38,639 bases of DNA from Bacteroidota bacterium (GCA_021831685.1 JAKBMG010000192.1:1-38639), one strand, 5' to 3'; counted from the stretch's first letter, positions 26,496-34,451 are shown. The notes: generated by a model not told the origin, from the letters alone. Program-made: numbers and translations.

Positions 26496-27440
26496 ATGAG
26501 CAAATTGAAATCAAGCCTTGGAAGGGGATTAGATGCTTTGATCAATCAACAAAATTTTGATGAAAGCAATCCTGTGTCTAATTATAAAGAAATTAAAATT
26601 GATGATGGAAAAGATTATGACATACTTGTAAAAATTCCCGTCGGTATGATCTCTCCTAATCCTTATCAACCAAGGATGAACTTTGACCCTGAAGCACTGG
26701 ATGAATTAAAGAGATCAATACTTTCCAACGGACTTATTCAGCCAATAACAGTTAGAAGATTTGAAAATAAATATGAGCTAATTTCGGGAGAACGCAGATT
26801 AAAAGCATGTAAAGATATCGGCTACAGAGATATCCCCGCTTACGTAATCAAGGTCGAAACCGAAGAGGCAATGCTTGCTATGGCTCTGATAGAAAATATT
26901 CAGCGCGAAAAATTAAATCCGATTGAAATTAGCATTGCCTACAAACGTTTGATGGATGATTGTCATCTTACTCAAGAACAGATTGCAGAAAAAGTTGGTA
27001 AAGATAGAACTACAATAGCAAATACTATTAGATTGTTGAAGCTACCGAAGGAAATTCAAGATAGTTTAATAAAAGAAGAAATTACATCGGGGCACGCAAG
27101 GGCTTTAATAAATCTGCCTAGTCCGGAGTTGCAGCTTGAAACCCTTTACAAAATTAGAGAAGGAAATTTGTCAGTTCGAAAAGTTGAACAATTAGTCAAA
27201 AAACTTTTAAGATTTCCGGAGGTAGAAAATAAAAGAGCTATTTCATTCGTCCCTAAGACGAATTCCATTTCGGCAAACTTAAGTGATATCGAAGACAAAC
27301 TAAGGAAGGTATTCGGAACAAAAGTTTTGTGTAAACAAAAACAGGATGGATCCGGCGAAATTACAATTGAATTTTATTCCTACGAAGAATTAGAAAGACT
27401 ATTTGAACTCTTTGAAATCATTAGCAAATCATATAATTAA
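26496..27440 (+). CDS. parB: Chromosome-partitioning protein ParB (Spo0J family)
   Basis: CTP-dependent DNA clamp that loads at parS. N-terminus is the typical KSSLGRGLDALI. The CTPase region has ISPNPYQPRMNFDPEALDEL, ISGERRLKACKDIGYRDIPA and ALIENIQREKLNPIE. The helix-turn-helix core follows as LTQEQIAEKVGKDRTTIANT, and residues from about 240 form the C-terminal dimer part. Length 314 is usual. Start is two bases after parA. The end overlaps the next gene by 38 bases if that gene uses its TTG at 27403. Confidence 0.95.
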   Translation: MSKLKSSLGRGLDALINQQNFDESNPVSNYKEIKIDDGKDYDILVKIPVGMISPNPYQPRMNFDPEALDELKRSILSNGLIQPITVRRFENKYELISGERRLKACKDIGYRDIPAYVIKVETEEAMLAMALIENIQREKLNPIEISIAYKRLMDDCHLTQEQIAEKVGKDRTTIANTIRLLKLPKEIQDSLIKEEITSGHARALINLPSPELQLETLYKIREGNLSVRKVEQLVKKLLRFPEVENKRAISFVPKTNSISANLSDIEDKLRKVFGTKVLCKQKQDGSGEITIEFYSYEELERLFELFEIISKSYN

Positions 27441-27906
27441 ATCTTTAGTGTTAATTTTCTTTGTTTCATCAATTCAATTTGCCCAGCAAATTTCTTTACC
27501 ACAGAAAAATAACTCTTCTCTTGATTCCGTTTTTGTTATGACTAAATCTCCTTGGGGTGCTGTTCTAAGAAGCGCTATTCTTCCGGGCTGGGGACAATTT
27601 TATAACGAGTCTTATGTGAAGATACCGATTATCTGGGGTCTCGGAGCATGGTTTATATACAATTGGAATTGGAACAATAAGAATTATCAACAATATAAAA
27701 ATCTTTATATTCAAACTAATAATGAGAATTATAAAACAGTACGGGATCTATATCACGATCAACGTGACTTGTTTTCTATCTATATGGGATTAACCTATTT
27801 CCTAAATTTAGTTGATGCTTATGTCGATGCTGAGCTATTTGATTTTACTGTGAAAGAAAATAATTACTCGGGTCAACCAATGTTAAATTTAAGGATCAAA
27901 TTTTAA
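27403..27906 (+). CDS. DUF5683-type exported/membrane protein
   Basis: Protein of unknown function typical of Bacteroidota. An N-terminal hydrophobic signal (SLVLIFFVSSIQFAQ) is followed by the diagnostic SPWGAVLRSAILPGWGQFYN, then IWGLGAWFIYNWNW and FSIYMGLTYFLNLVDAYVDA, which look like membrane-embedded helices. In Bacteroidota genomes DUF5683 genes commonly follow parA-parB, as here. The start is uncertain: TTG at 27403 inside parB or TTG at 27412; no ATG lies before the signal. The stop shares a base with the next ATG (TAATG). Confidence 0.72.
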   Translation: MNSLKSLANHIIKSLVLIFFVSSIQFAQQISLPQKNNSSLDSVFVMTKSPWGAVLRSAILPGWGQFYNESYVKIPIIWGLGAWFIYNWNWNNKNYQQYKNLYIQTNNENYKTVRDLYHDQRDLFSIYMGLTYFLNLVDAYVDAELFDFTVKENNYSGQPMLNLRIKF

Positions 27907-28613
27907 TGAAAAATTCAGTCTCATGTAAACAATGCGGTTCTGAAAATCCATTCTATAAATTAACATGCGACAGTTGTAAAACTTATCTCCGTGAACGTGT
28001 TTACAATATTGATTTGTGGAATATAATGGGGTTGTTGGTGGAAAATCCAAAAGAAGCTTTTACGAAAATAATATTTTCCGAACATAAGAATTTCATCTCT
28101 TTTATTATTTTGTTGGTTACCGGAAAATTATTAATAGATCTGATGTTTTTATCTTTGGTAACTCATAAGGAGGAGCCTTCGTTCGGCAATTTATTATATG
28201 TTTATTTAATTATCATAGCTTCTTTAATTGCATTCATAATATTGTTCTCGGTGCTATTTAAAATTATTAATGGCATATTCGGACTTAAAACCAGAGTTAA
28301 GGATGAATTTGCAATCCTAACTTATTCTATGTTTCCCAATATTTTTGGTTTGATTATTTTATTTACGATTGAAGTAACTGTGTTTGGAGGAAATATATTT
28401 TCGAATAATCCATCACCTTTTAATCTAAAGGAATTTTTTGCCTATGCGTTGCTTGCTTTTGAGGTGCTTCTTATCTTATGGAGCCTATTTTTAACAGGGG
28501 CAGGGATGTTAAGGCAGACAAATAATTTAATTTATTCGGTTTGCTTGGCCCTGATTTTCAATTTATCTCTTTATTATTTGTTGTACATAGGCTCAATTTT
28601 CTTATTCAGGTAA
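27906..28613 (+). CDS. Zinc-ribbon plus Yip1-like multi-pass membrane protein
   Basis: Two CxxC knuckles at the N-terminus (CKQCGSENPFYKLTCDSC) form a likely zinc ribbon. The remaining chain is strongly hydrophobic with about five transmembrane helices (for example ISFIILLVTGKLLIDLMFL, VYLIIIASLIAFIILFSVLF, IFGLIILFTIEVTVF, YALLAFEVLLILWSLFL and a C-terminal helix). The arrangement and the motif FAILTYSMFPNIFGLI resemble Yip1-type membrane proteins. No enzymatic motif is visible. Its ATG overlaps the stop of the DUF5683 gene by one base, so the two are coupled. It is convergent with ppx, 32 bases away. Confidence 0.7.
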   Translation: MKNSVSCKQCGSENPFYKLTCDSCKTYLRERVYNIDLWNIMGLLVENPKEAFTKIIFSEHKNFISFIILLVTGKLLIDLMFLSLVTHKEEPSFGNLLYVYLIIIASLIAFIILFSVLFKIINGIFGLKTRVKDEFAILTYSMFPNIFGLIILFTIEVTVFGGNIFSNNPSPFNLKEFFAYALLAFEVLLILWSLFLTGAGMLRQTNNLIYSVCLALIFNLSLYYLLYIGSIFLFR

Positions 28614-28625
28614 TAACAATACAGA

Positions 28626-28651
28626 TTATGAAATATATTTTTATTTCATAA
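28626..28651. terminator. A/T-rich hairpin between convergent genes
   Basis: A 10-bp inverted repeat (28626-28635 with 28642-28651, six-base loop) sits between the Yip1-like gene and ppx and overlaps the ppx stop codon (28646-28648). Stem is weak and T-runs are poor, so bidirectional termination is only a possibility. Confidence 0.35.
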
Positions 28652-29575
28652 ATATGAATTTGAAAAAAAAAAATCGACTATCGCACCATAACGTATTCCT
28701 TTAGTGCTTACCGAAACAGAATTAAGGCCCATCAATCTCATAATCCTTTCTAAAATAAAAGTTCCGGAGAGAAGAACGTCTTCGCGTCCTTTTACCACTG
28801 TTTTATATTTTTTCAAAATATCCTTTGAGGATAGATTTGAAATCTCTTCAAATAATTTATTAATGTCTTGGATTGTTAAAATACTTCCTTCAATTAACTC
28901 TTCATCAAAAGAAGTTAACCCTTGTTTAATGCAGGCAAGTGTTGTCGGTGTTCCGGCGATGGCAATTGCCGAATCAGCTTGAAACTGGTTTATAGAAACT
29001 CCCTCTAATTTAGTCGAAATTTCACTACCTAAATTATCTATCTCTAAAGCTAGAGGCGGATCATGCTTTAAATATTTTTCAGTACCGGCAACGGCTCCAA
29101 TCAAAAAACTTTTGCTATATGAAATATTTATTCCCTCACCAAATACTATTTCAGTGCTGCCTCCTCCAATATCAATTATTAGATTTTTACCCTTTCCCTT
29201 AAGATTAAAAGTGGCACCAAGGTAAGAGTATCTAGCTTCTTCTTCACCGGAGATTATTTTAACATCAAAATTAAATTTAGATTTAATTTGCTTAACTAAT
29301 TCCATGTTATTTGAAGCTATTCTAAAAGCATTTGTAGCAGTTACTAAAATATGATTGCAGCGATGATTTAATATTATTTTGTAATATTGTTCCAGAATGT
29401 CAAACATAGCTTCGATTTGTGGCGTGAGAATTCTTCCACCATGATATAAGCCTTTACCAATTCGCGGAATTCGAAACTCGTTTGAAATAGTCTTTATGCG
29501 TCTTTCTCTAATGTCAATTTCAGCGATTAGTAAAAGAATTGTATTAGTACCGATATCAATTGAAGCAATAGTCAT
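28646..29575 (-). CDS. Ppx/GppA-family phosphatase (exopolyphosphatase-like)
   Basis: Actin/Hsp70-fold phosphatase that hydrolyses polyphosphate or pppGpp. Motifs are ASIDIGTNTILLLIAE (phosphate 1), VTATNAFRIASNN, SGEEEARYSYLGA, the DIGGGSTEIVFGEG loop, AIAGTPTTLACIKQGL, and the C-terminal GREDVLLSGTFILERIM. At 309 residues it has only the two-domain core without the HD-like C-terminal domain of long Ppx. Polyphosphate versus pppGpp preference cannot be told. It is divergent from the next gene with 40 bases between starts, and no ribosome site is visible. A run of 11 A (28663-28673) lies near its 3' end, a possible slippage site. Confidence 0.88.
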   Translation of the reverse strand: MTIASIDIGTNTILLLIAEIDIRERRIKTISNEFRIPRIGKGLYHGGRILTPQIEAMFDILEQYYKIILNHRCNHILVTATNAFRIASNNMELVKQIKSKFNFDVKIISGEEEARYSYLGATFNLKGKGKNLIIDIGGGSTEIVFGEGINISYSKSFLIGAVAGTEKYLKHDPPLALEIDNLGSEISTKLEGVSINQFQADSAIAIAGTPTTLACIKQGLTSFDEELIEGSILTIQDINKLFEEISNLSSKDILKKYKTVVKGREDVLLSGTFILERIMRLMGLNSVSVSTKGIRYGAIVDFFFSNSYL

Positions 29576-29615
29576 TATTTTTTTTTATTTTTAATTTATA
29601 CAAATAAAGATAATT

Positions 29616-30149
29616 ATGAAAAACCAAAACTTAATTTCAAAAATCTTTTTATATCTTGCTGCTTTAACCGGAATCCTTTGGATTGGCTCCTATATATCTA
29701 GGCTAATTTTATCATACCAGTTATTTGACGGCATAGATTTCACCTTGCGAACTTACATAAATAATCAGAATTTACCCGCAATCTTTACCATCCTTGATGC
29801 GGCTACGATTTTGACCTTTCTCGTTTACGCAATGTTCATTTTATTTTTTACCTTATTTTTAGTCACATCAAAAATTAGCTTAAGGCAAAACGGTTGGCTC
29901 TTTATAGTCAGCTTAATAATCTTTCTTACGCTTCCGTTTGAGGCTTACCTAATGATTATAGATTATAAAACAATAATGATGATCAATTTCGGTCATTTTG
30001 ACCAGGCTACTTTATTAAGTTTGTATATTAAAAGATTTAAAATATTAGGTAGTTTTCCGATCATAGAAATATTAAGCTATTTTGCAGTGTTATTTTTTTC
30101 ATTGTTTCGTCCCTTAACGAGAATAAATATTAAGCAAAATGAAAATTAA
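29616..30149 (+). CDS. Four-helix membrane protein of unknown function
   Basis: I do not recognise this 177-residue protein. It has four predicted membrane helices, at about 10-32 (FLYLAALTGILWIGSYIS), 56-86 (TILTFLVYAMFILFFTLFLV), 95-117 (LFIVSLIIFLTLPFEAYLMI) and 146-167. No cysteine pairs or charged catalytic motifs stand out. The ATG has no clear ribosome site; upstream is A/T-rich and shared with the divergent ppx. Its end overlaps the next small gene by 11 bases, so it heads a tightly packed group with that gene, aroQ and a HAD hydrolase. Confidence 0.7.
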   Translation: MKNQNLISKIFLYLAALTGILWIGSYISRLILSYQLFDGIDFTLRTYINNQNLPAIFTILDAATILTFLVYAMFILFFTLFLVTSKISLRQNGWLFIVSLIIFLTLPFEAYLMIIDYKTIMMINFGHFDQATLLSLYIKRFKILGSFPIIEILSYFAVLFFSLFRPLTRINIKQNEN

Positions 30150-30411
30150 AGAAAAAGAATTTGAAGAAATATTACAAGAACTCAAATCACTTTCTGCTCA
30201 ATTAGGCGCAGAAGTTCGATTTGAAAAGGGAGATTTTAAGGGAGGTTATTGCCTTTTAAAAGAAAACAAAGTAATTGTAATCAATAAAATGGCAAACCTT
30301 CAACGAAAAGTAATGATTTTGTCAATGGCACTTAAGGAATTGGGGATCGACCAAATTTATCTAACACCAAAGATTAGAGAAATTATTGAGGAAATGAGTG
30401 AGGTAAAATGA
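30139..30411 (+). CDS. Small conserved-looking protein of unknown function
   Basis: A 90-residue soluble protein, lysine- and glutamate-rich with an amphipathic N-terminal helix (KEKEFEEILQELKSLSAQLG), a beta-rich middle (EVRFEKGDFKGGYCLLKENK, VIVINKM) and a second helix pair. The GGYC-LL-KENKVIVINK arrangement is familiar from short uncharacterised proteins of Bacteroidota relatives but I cannot name a family. It overlaps the membrane gene by 11 bases and aroQ by 4, which argues that it is real and translationally coupled. Confidence 0.72.
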   Translation: MKIKEKEFEEILQELKSLSAQLGAEVRFEKGDFKGGYCLLKENKVIVINKMANLQRKVMILSMALKELGIDQIYLTPKIREIIEEMSEVK

Positions 30412-30842
30412 AAATTCTGGTAATCAATGGCCCTAACTTAAATAAATTAGGAATTAGAGATAAAAGTCATTACGGCAAATTAACGCTTGATAAAATACAG
30501 ACCTTGCTGATTAAAGAGATTAACAATGTAGACTTTTCATTCATTCAATCAAATATTGAAGGCGAAATAGTGAACCTAATCCAAAAAGCAGAGAAATCTT
30601 TTGATGGATTAATTATTAACCCTGGTGGGTATGCACATACTTCAGTTGCAATAAAAGATGCCTTAGAAGATTGTAAGATTGTTAAAATAGAAGTCCATTT
30701 GTCCCATTTAGCCAAAAGAGAAGACTTTAGACAAACCCTTATAACTGCTTCCTCCTGTGATGGATATATTAGCGGTTTTAAAGAAAATAGTTATATGGCG
30801 GCAGTATTTTTAATTATTAAATTAAATAGTACAGGAAGGTGA
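30408..30842 (+). CDS. aroQ: 3-Dehydroquinate dehydratase, type II
   Basis: Converts 3-dehydroquinate to 3-dehydroshikimate in aromatic amino acid synthesis. Type II signature VINGPNLNKLGIR is at residues 5-17 with the catalytic tyrosine Y22 in HYGKLT. NPGGYAHTSVAIKDAL and the catalytic histidine in KIEVHLSHLAKREDFR follow, then the GYISGFKENSY substrate region. Length 144 is normal. The ATG overlaps the stop of the preceding gene (ATGA), and the HAD gene begins three bases after its stop. No other shikimate gene is in the window. Confidence 0.95.
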   Translation: MKILVINGPNLNKLGIRDKSHYGKLTLDKIQTLLIKEINNVDFSFIQSNIEGEIVNLIQKAEKSFDGLIINPGGYAHTSVAIKDALEDCKIVKIEVHLSHLAKREDFRQTLITASSCDGYISGFKENSYMAAVFLIIKLNSTGR

Positions 30843-30845
30843 AAG

Positions 30846-31529
30846 TTGATTAAAGCTGTTATCTTTGACCTGGATAATACATTAGTAGATTTCATGAAAA
30901 TGAAACGTCTTTCGATAGAAGAAGCCATTCGCGCAATGGTTGATTCGGGACTTCAGATTTCAATCGAAGAATCTAATAAAATTATTGATGAAATTTACAA
31001 GGAACAAGGAATTGAATATCAAAAAGTATTTGATGTCTTTTTACAACGTGTATTAAAAAAAGTTGATTATAAAATTCTATCAGCTGGAATAGTTGCATAT
31101 AGACGGGCAAGGGAAGCGGCACTGATACCTTACCCTCATGTTTATCCTACATTACATCAATTGGTTAAGATGGGAATGAAAATGGGGATAGTTTCAGACG
31201 CTCCGACAAAAGAGGCTTGGCTCAGGCTGGCTTACTTAAATTTCCATCACATTTTTGATGCTGTAGTCACATTTGAAGACACTGGTGAAAGGAAGCCACA
31301 TTCTGCACCATTTTTGATGATTTTGCAAAAACTAAATGTTGCTCCCGATCAAGCACTAATGGTAGGTGATTGGGCTGAACGTGATATTTTAGGCGCTTCT
31401 CAAGTCGGTATGAAAACTGCCTTTGCAAAATATGGGGACACGTTTAACACCCAAATACATAATGCTGATTATGAACTTAATGATATTAGCGAGCTAATAA
31501 AAATTATCCTTAAAGAAAATAGCTATTAA
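30846..31529 (+). CDS. HAD-superfamily hydrolase
   Basis: Phosphatase-like haloacid dehalogenase fold enzyme. Motif I is FDLDNTLVDF with D8 (nucleophile) and D10, motif II is IVSDAP around residue 117, motif III is the lysine in TGERKPHSAPF, and motif IV is MVGDWAERDILGA. The helical cap between motifs I and II marks subfamily IA. Substrate is unknown. The start is TTG at 30846; AGGAAGGTGAAAG at the aroQ end supplies a ribosome site. It is the last gene of the group. Confidence 0.88.
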   Translation: MIKAVIFDLDNTLVDFMKMKRLSIEEAIRAMVDSGLQISIEESNKIIDEIYKEQGIEYQKVFDVFLQRVLKKVDYKILSAGIVAYRRAREAALIPYPHVYPTLHQLVKMGMKMGIVSDAPTKEAWLRLAYLNFHHIFDAVVTFEDTGERKPHSAPFLMILQKLNVAPDQALMVGDWAERDILGASQVGMKTAFAKYGDTFNTQIHNADYELNDISELIKIILKENSY

Positions 31530-31623
31530 ACAAAAGTAGTTAAAGATTAAATTTATTTGATTTGTTGATATTGATATTATTAAATGAATTAGTTATTTTT
31601 ATATCAAATCTCAACGAGAAAAT

Positions 31624-32022
31624 ATGAAAGATCTTTCGATCAAAAAACTTTACTATTCCATCAGCGAAGTAAGTAAAATTACTGAAGTTGAGCAATACGT
31701 TCTAAGATATTGGGAAACTGAATTTGAAGAATTAAGTCCCCAAAAAAATCGCGCTGGAAATAGAATCTATATTAATAAAGATATTCAGCTAATATTAAAA
31801 ATTAAAATATTATTACGAGACAAGAAATATACAATTGAAGGTGCGAAGAAAGTGCTAGGTAATTTCGAACCTGAAATTACGAATATTGCTCAAGAAATCA
31901 AGGTTGAACAGATCAAGAATACACATACTTTTGTTGAGAATAAAAAAGAAAAACTTAATTCTCCTAAAAAAGATCTCGAAGAAGTAAAGGAAGTTTTAGA
32001 ATACATACTTTCTAAATTATAA
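31624..32022 (+). CDS. MerR-family (HspR/MlrA-like) DNA-binding regulator
   Basis: Winged-helix MerR head at residues 10-78: YYSISEVSKITEVEQYVLRY, WETEFEELSPQKN, GNRIYINKDIQLILKIKILL, YTIEGAKKVL. The rest (about 50 residues) is a charged tail with a short coiled-coil-like end and no cysteines, so the effector is not metal or thiol based by appearance. This form, with WETEF and RxYxxxDI, is common in Bacteroidota and relatives, and its targets are unknown. The stop lies only six bases before the tRNA-Pro gene, so cotranscription with the tRNA is possible. Confidence 0.85.
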   Translation: MKDLSIKKLYYSISEVSKITEVEQYVLRYWETEFEELSPQKNRAGNRIYINKDIQLILKIKILLRDKKYTIEGAKKVLGNFEPEITNIAQEIKVEQIKNTHTFVENKKEKLNSPKKDLEEVKEVLEYILSKL

Positions 32023-32028
32023 TTTAAT

Positions 32029-32102
32029 CGGAACGTGGCGCAGCCCGGTAGCGTACCTGAATGGGGTTCAGGTGGTCGTGGGTTCAAATCCCACCGTTCC
32101 GA
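32029..32102 (+). tRNA. tRNA-Pro (anticodon GGG)
   Basis: Full cloverleaf: acceptor CGGAACG (32029-32035) with CGTTCCG (32095-32101), discriminator A at 32102, D-arm with AGCCCGGTAGC, anticodon stem CCTGA/TCAGG with loop ATGGGGT, anticodon GGG at 32063-32065, and T-arm GTGGG-TTCAAAT-CCCAC. The 3' CCA is not encoded (ACA follows). A run of seven T at about 32113 could end the transcript. Confidence 0.96.
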
Positions 32103-32535
32103 CAATTCTATCGTTTTTTTGAGCACTATCTTTTTACTTAGAAATACTGGACGTGTTTATTTAACAAATTCCTAAAGGACAGCATGATTAATATGCATTG
32201 TTCTATCCAACTAATTCTCCTATAACAATACAAAAAAAGAATAGCACCAATCAAACCTAATTTCTCAATACACTTTGAATGCACTCTGAATACACTGTGA
32301 ATGCACTTCTTATGCCTTCATCTTGTACTTATCAACCTTATTAACTTCTATCTTTTCCATAATCAAACTATAGAAATTCTCTCCTGATAGCTCAATCAGC
32401 AATTAATAATCAAATCATTCATCAATTTCTAATTGATACTGTACAAAACATCCCTTCCTATGTCAAATCGCACTTCAATTTTATAAAACGAAATTTATTC
32501 CGTAATTTTAACCTAACAATTTAAATAAAGAATAA
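32103..32535. other. Gene-free region between tRNA-Pro and purF, 433 bases
   Basis: A/T-rich sequence without a credible reading frame on either strand; the minus-strand frame crossing the tRNA is the well-known spurious tRNA antisense product. It contains the four-unit 11-bp repeat at 32267-32310 and must include the purF promoter, but I see no exact TAnnTTTG element and no riboswitch-like structure that I can defend. Confidence 0.65.
32267..32310. repeat. Four tandem 11-bp repeats
   Basis: Units AATACACTTTG, AATGCACTCTG, AATACACTGTG and AATGCACTTCT lie end to end, with consensus AATRCACTNTG. The R base alternates A, G, A, G. The period is close to one helical turn, so all units face the same side of the helix. 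It lies 226 bases before the purF ATG. Confidence 0.85.
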
Positions 32536-34023
32536 ATGAAATTACGACTTAATGCCGATAAACCTAAATGCCATTGTGGAATATTTGGAATTTTTGGTAC
32601 AGACGAAGCAGCAGTTAATACATATTATGGTCTTCACGCACTTCAGCATCGCGGACAGGAAGCAAGCGGCATTGTAACACGAGATTTTAACGGAAAAGGA
32701 AAACCAATTTTTAATATCCACAAAGGCGAGGGATTGGTATCCGAGGTATTTGCAGACTCCAAAATATTTAAAAATGTTTTAACCGGAAATGCCGCAATAG
32801 GTCATAATCGATATTCCACGACTGGTTCATCCGACTCAAGAAAAAATATTCAACCGTTTGTAGTTAATTATCGATTGGGAAATTTAGCAGTTGCTCATAA
32901 CGGCAACTTAACTAATGCTAAACAACTTCGAGAAGAGCTTGTTGATGAAGGAGCTATTTTTCAAACAACAAGCGACACAGAAGTAATTTTACATCTGATT
33001 GCTCGAAGCAGATTAAGTAATCAAGTAGATCAAATTAAAGAAGCTTTGTCAAGACTTGAAGGCGCATATTGTTTAACCATTTTAACCAATGATAAATTAA
33101 TTGCCGCAAGAGATCCATTTGGCTTTCGTCCTTTATCTATAGGAAAATTAAATGGAAATTTTATTGTTGCATCCGAGACATGCGCCTTTGATATTAATTC
33201 TGCAAAGTTTATAAGAGAAGTCAATCCCGGAGAAATAATTGTGATTGATGAAAATGTTAAAAATGTTGAGGATATCCAATCTTACAACATCTTTGACACA
33301 GTCTCTCCCCAAAAACATTGTATCTTTGAATATATCTATTTCTCGCGTCCCGATAGCTTTATTTTCGGGCACAACGTTGATAAAATGAGACGAAGGTTGG
33401 GAAAAATACTAGCAAGAAAATATCCGGTTGAAGATAAGGACGGTGAAAAGGTTATTGTAATTAGCGTTCCGGATAGCTCTAACACCACAGCAATTGGTTA
33501 CGAAACTCAATTGGAGAAAATGGGAATAAACGCTAAGCTTGAAATCGGGTTAATACGAAGCCATTATATTGGAAGAACCTTTATCCAGCCGGAGCAGGAG
33601 AAAAGGAAAAACAGTGTTAGGATAAAATTCAATACTGTAAAAGGAGTATTGGAAGGTAGAACCGTAGTACTTGTCGATGACTCTATTGTTAGGGGGACAA
33701 CATCTAAGCAACTTATTAGTCTGATAAGAGAAGCAAATCCAAAATCAATTCACTTAAGAATTTCTTCTGCTCCTATTATGCATCCGTGTTATTATGGAAT
33801 GGACTTCCCAAGCCGTGAAGAATTAGTAGCAAATCAAATGAACGGCAATATTAAAGCAATAGAAAAATATTTTAATGTAGATAGTCTGGAATATTTAACT
33901 ATAGATGAAATGCTTGAGGCTGTTTCGGAAGCAAATCCAAATAATTTTTGTACAGCTTGTTTCTCGGGAAATTATCCTACAGATGTCGATGTAAGCTTTA
34001 AGAAAGAGATCTATGAAGTTTAG
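32536..34023 (+). CDS. purF: Amidophosphoribosyltransferase, [4Fe-4S] type
   Basis: First committed step of purine synthesis: converts PRPP and glutamine to phosphoribosylamine. A short propeptide of 13 residues precedes C14 in KCHCGIFGIFG, the glutaminase nucleophile after processing as in Bacillus-type PurF. The Ntn domain continues with HRGQEASGI, GHNRYSTTGSS and VAHNGNLTN. The phosphoribosyltransferase PRPP loop is VVLVDDSIVRGTTSKQ. Cysteines for the Fe-S cluster are in KHCIFEYIYFSRPDS, MHPCYYGMDFPS and CTACFSG, placing it with the oxygen-sensitive Fe-S class. Length 495. It stands alone between two gene-poor regions, with no other pur gene nearby. A weak ribosome site precedes the ATG. 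Confidence 0.96.
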   Translation: MKLRLNADKPKCHCGIFGIFGTDEAAVNTYYGLHALQHRGQEASGIVTRDFNGKGKPIFNIHKGEGLVSEVFADSKIFKNVLTGNAAIGHNRYSTTGSSDSRKNIQPFVVNYRLGNLAVAHNGNLTNAKQLREELVDEGAIFQTTSDTEVILHLIARSRLSNQVDQIKEALSRLEGAYCLTILTNDKLIAARDPFGFRPLSIGKLNGNFIVASETCAFDINSAKFIREVNPGEIIVIDENVKNVEDIQSYNIFDTVSPQKHCIFEYIYFSRPDSFIFGHNVDKMRRRLGKILARKYPVEDKDGEKVIVISVPDSSNTTAIGYETQLEKMGINAKLEIGLIRSHYIGRTFIQPEQEKRKNSVRIKFNTVKGVLEGRTVVLVDDSIVRGTTSKQLISLIREANPKSIHLRISSAPIMHPCYYGMDFPSREELVANQMNGNIKAIEKYFNVDSLEYLTIDEMLEAVSEANPNNFCTACFSGNYPTDVDVSFKKEIYEV

Positions 34024-34451
34024 GTTCTGCTTCCTTTATACTTCTTCCAATTTATTTTTCGATCCTAGTTTTTTTCCTCAGATTACCCATTTACTAAAAT
34101 ACAAAAGCAATATTGATAGTCATCTACTTAATCAAAAGGCTCAAACAAATAAACTCACTTAGGATGCAAGTTTGAAAATGGCAAAAGAGGGATATTCGGT
34201 AAAATTTTTAACAGGGAAGGGAAGATTTCTTTTACAATTGTTCCTTCCAGAATTCAAATATCTATTTTTAATTTAATCGGGAAATAAATTACTGATATTT
34301 TAACTAAGAGTAATGCAAGTGAAATTATATATAATCTTGAAAATTCCTTGGGAAACTTGCTAATCTCTGAAATTTATTTGTATAGAATTGTTATATTCAA
34401 TGAATCAAATAATGAAGTTCAAGAAAAAATCGGTAAATTTGCGGTGATAAG
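34024..34451. other. Gene-poor region between purF and pgsA-like gene, 428 bases
   Basis: A/T-rich, with only very short open frames (the longest noticed, from 34178, is about 32 codons without family character). I see no terminator, tRNA or repeat that I can support. Confidence 0.6.

Noticed and set aside
30541-30570. AroQ reads QSNIEGE where many type II enzymes have a histidine or other residue at the isoleucine
   Set aside because: This position varies in the family and the catalytic tyrosine and histidine are intact, so it is not a missing key residue.
31890-32126. Minus-strand reading frame of 78 codons beginning near tRNA-Pro, with a WDLNPRPPEP-type sequence
   Set aside because: This is the familiar spurious product of the antisense of a tRNA gene, and it also overlaps the MerR-like gene.
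14326-34175. Shared 11-mer GGATGCAAGTT (minus strand near 14330, plus strand near 34162)
   Set aside because: An 11-base match is expected many times by chance in a window of this size, and the flanks do not align.
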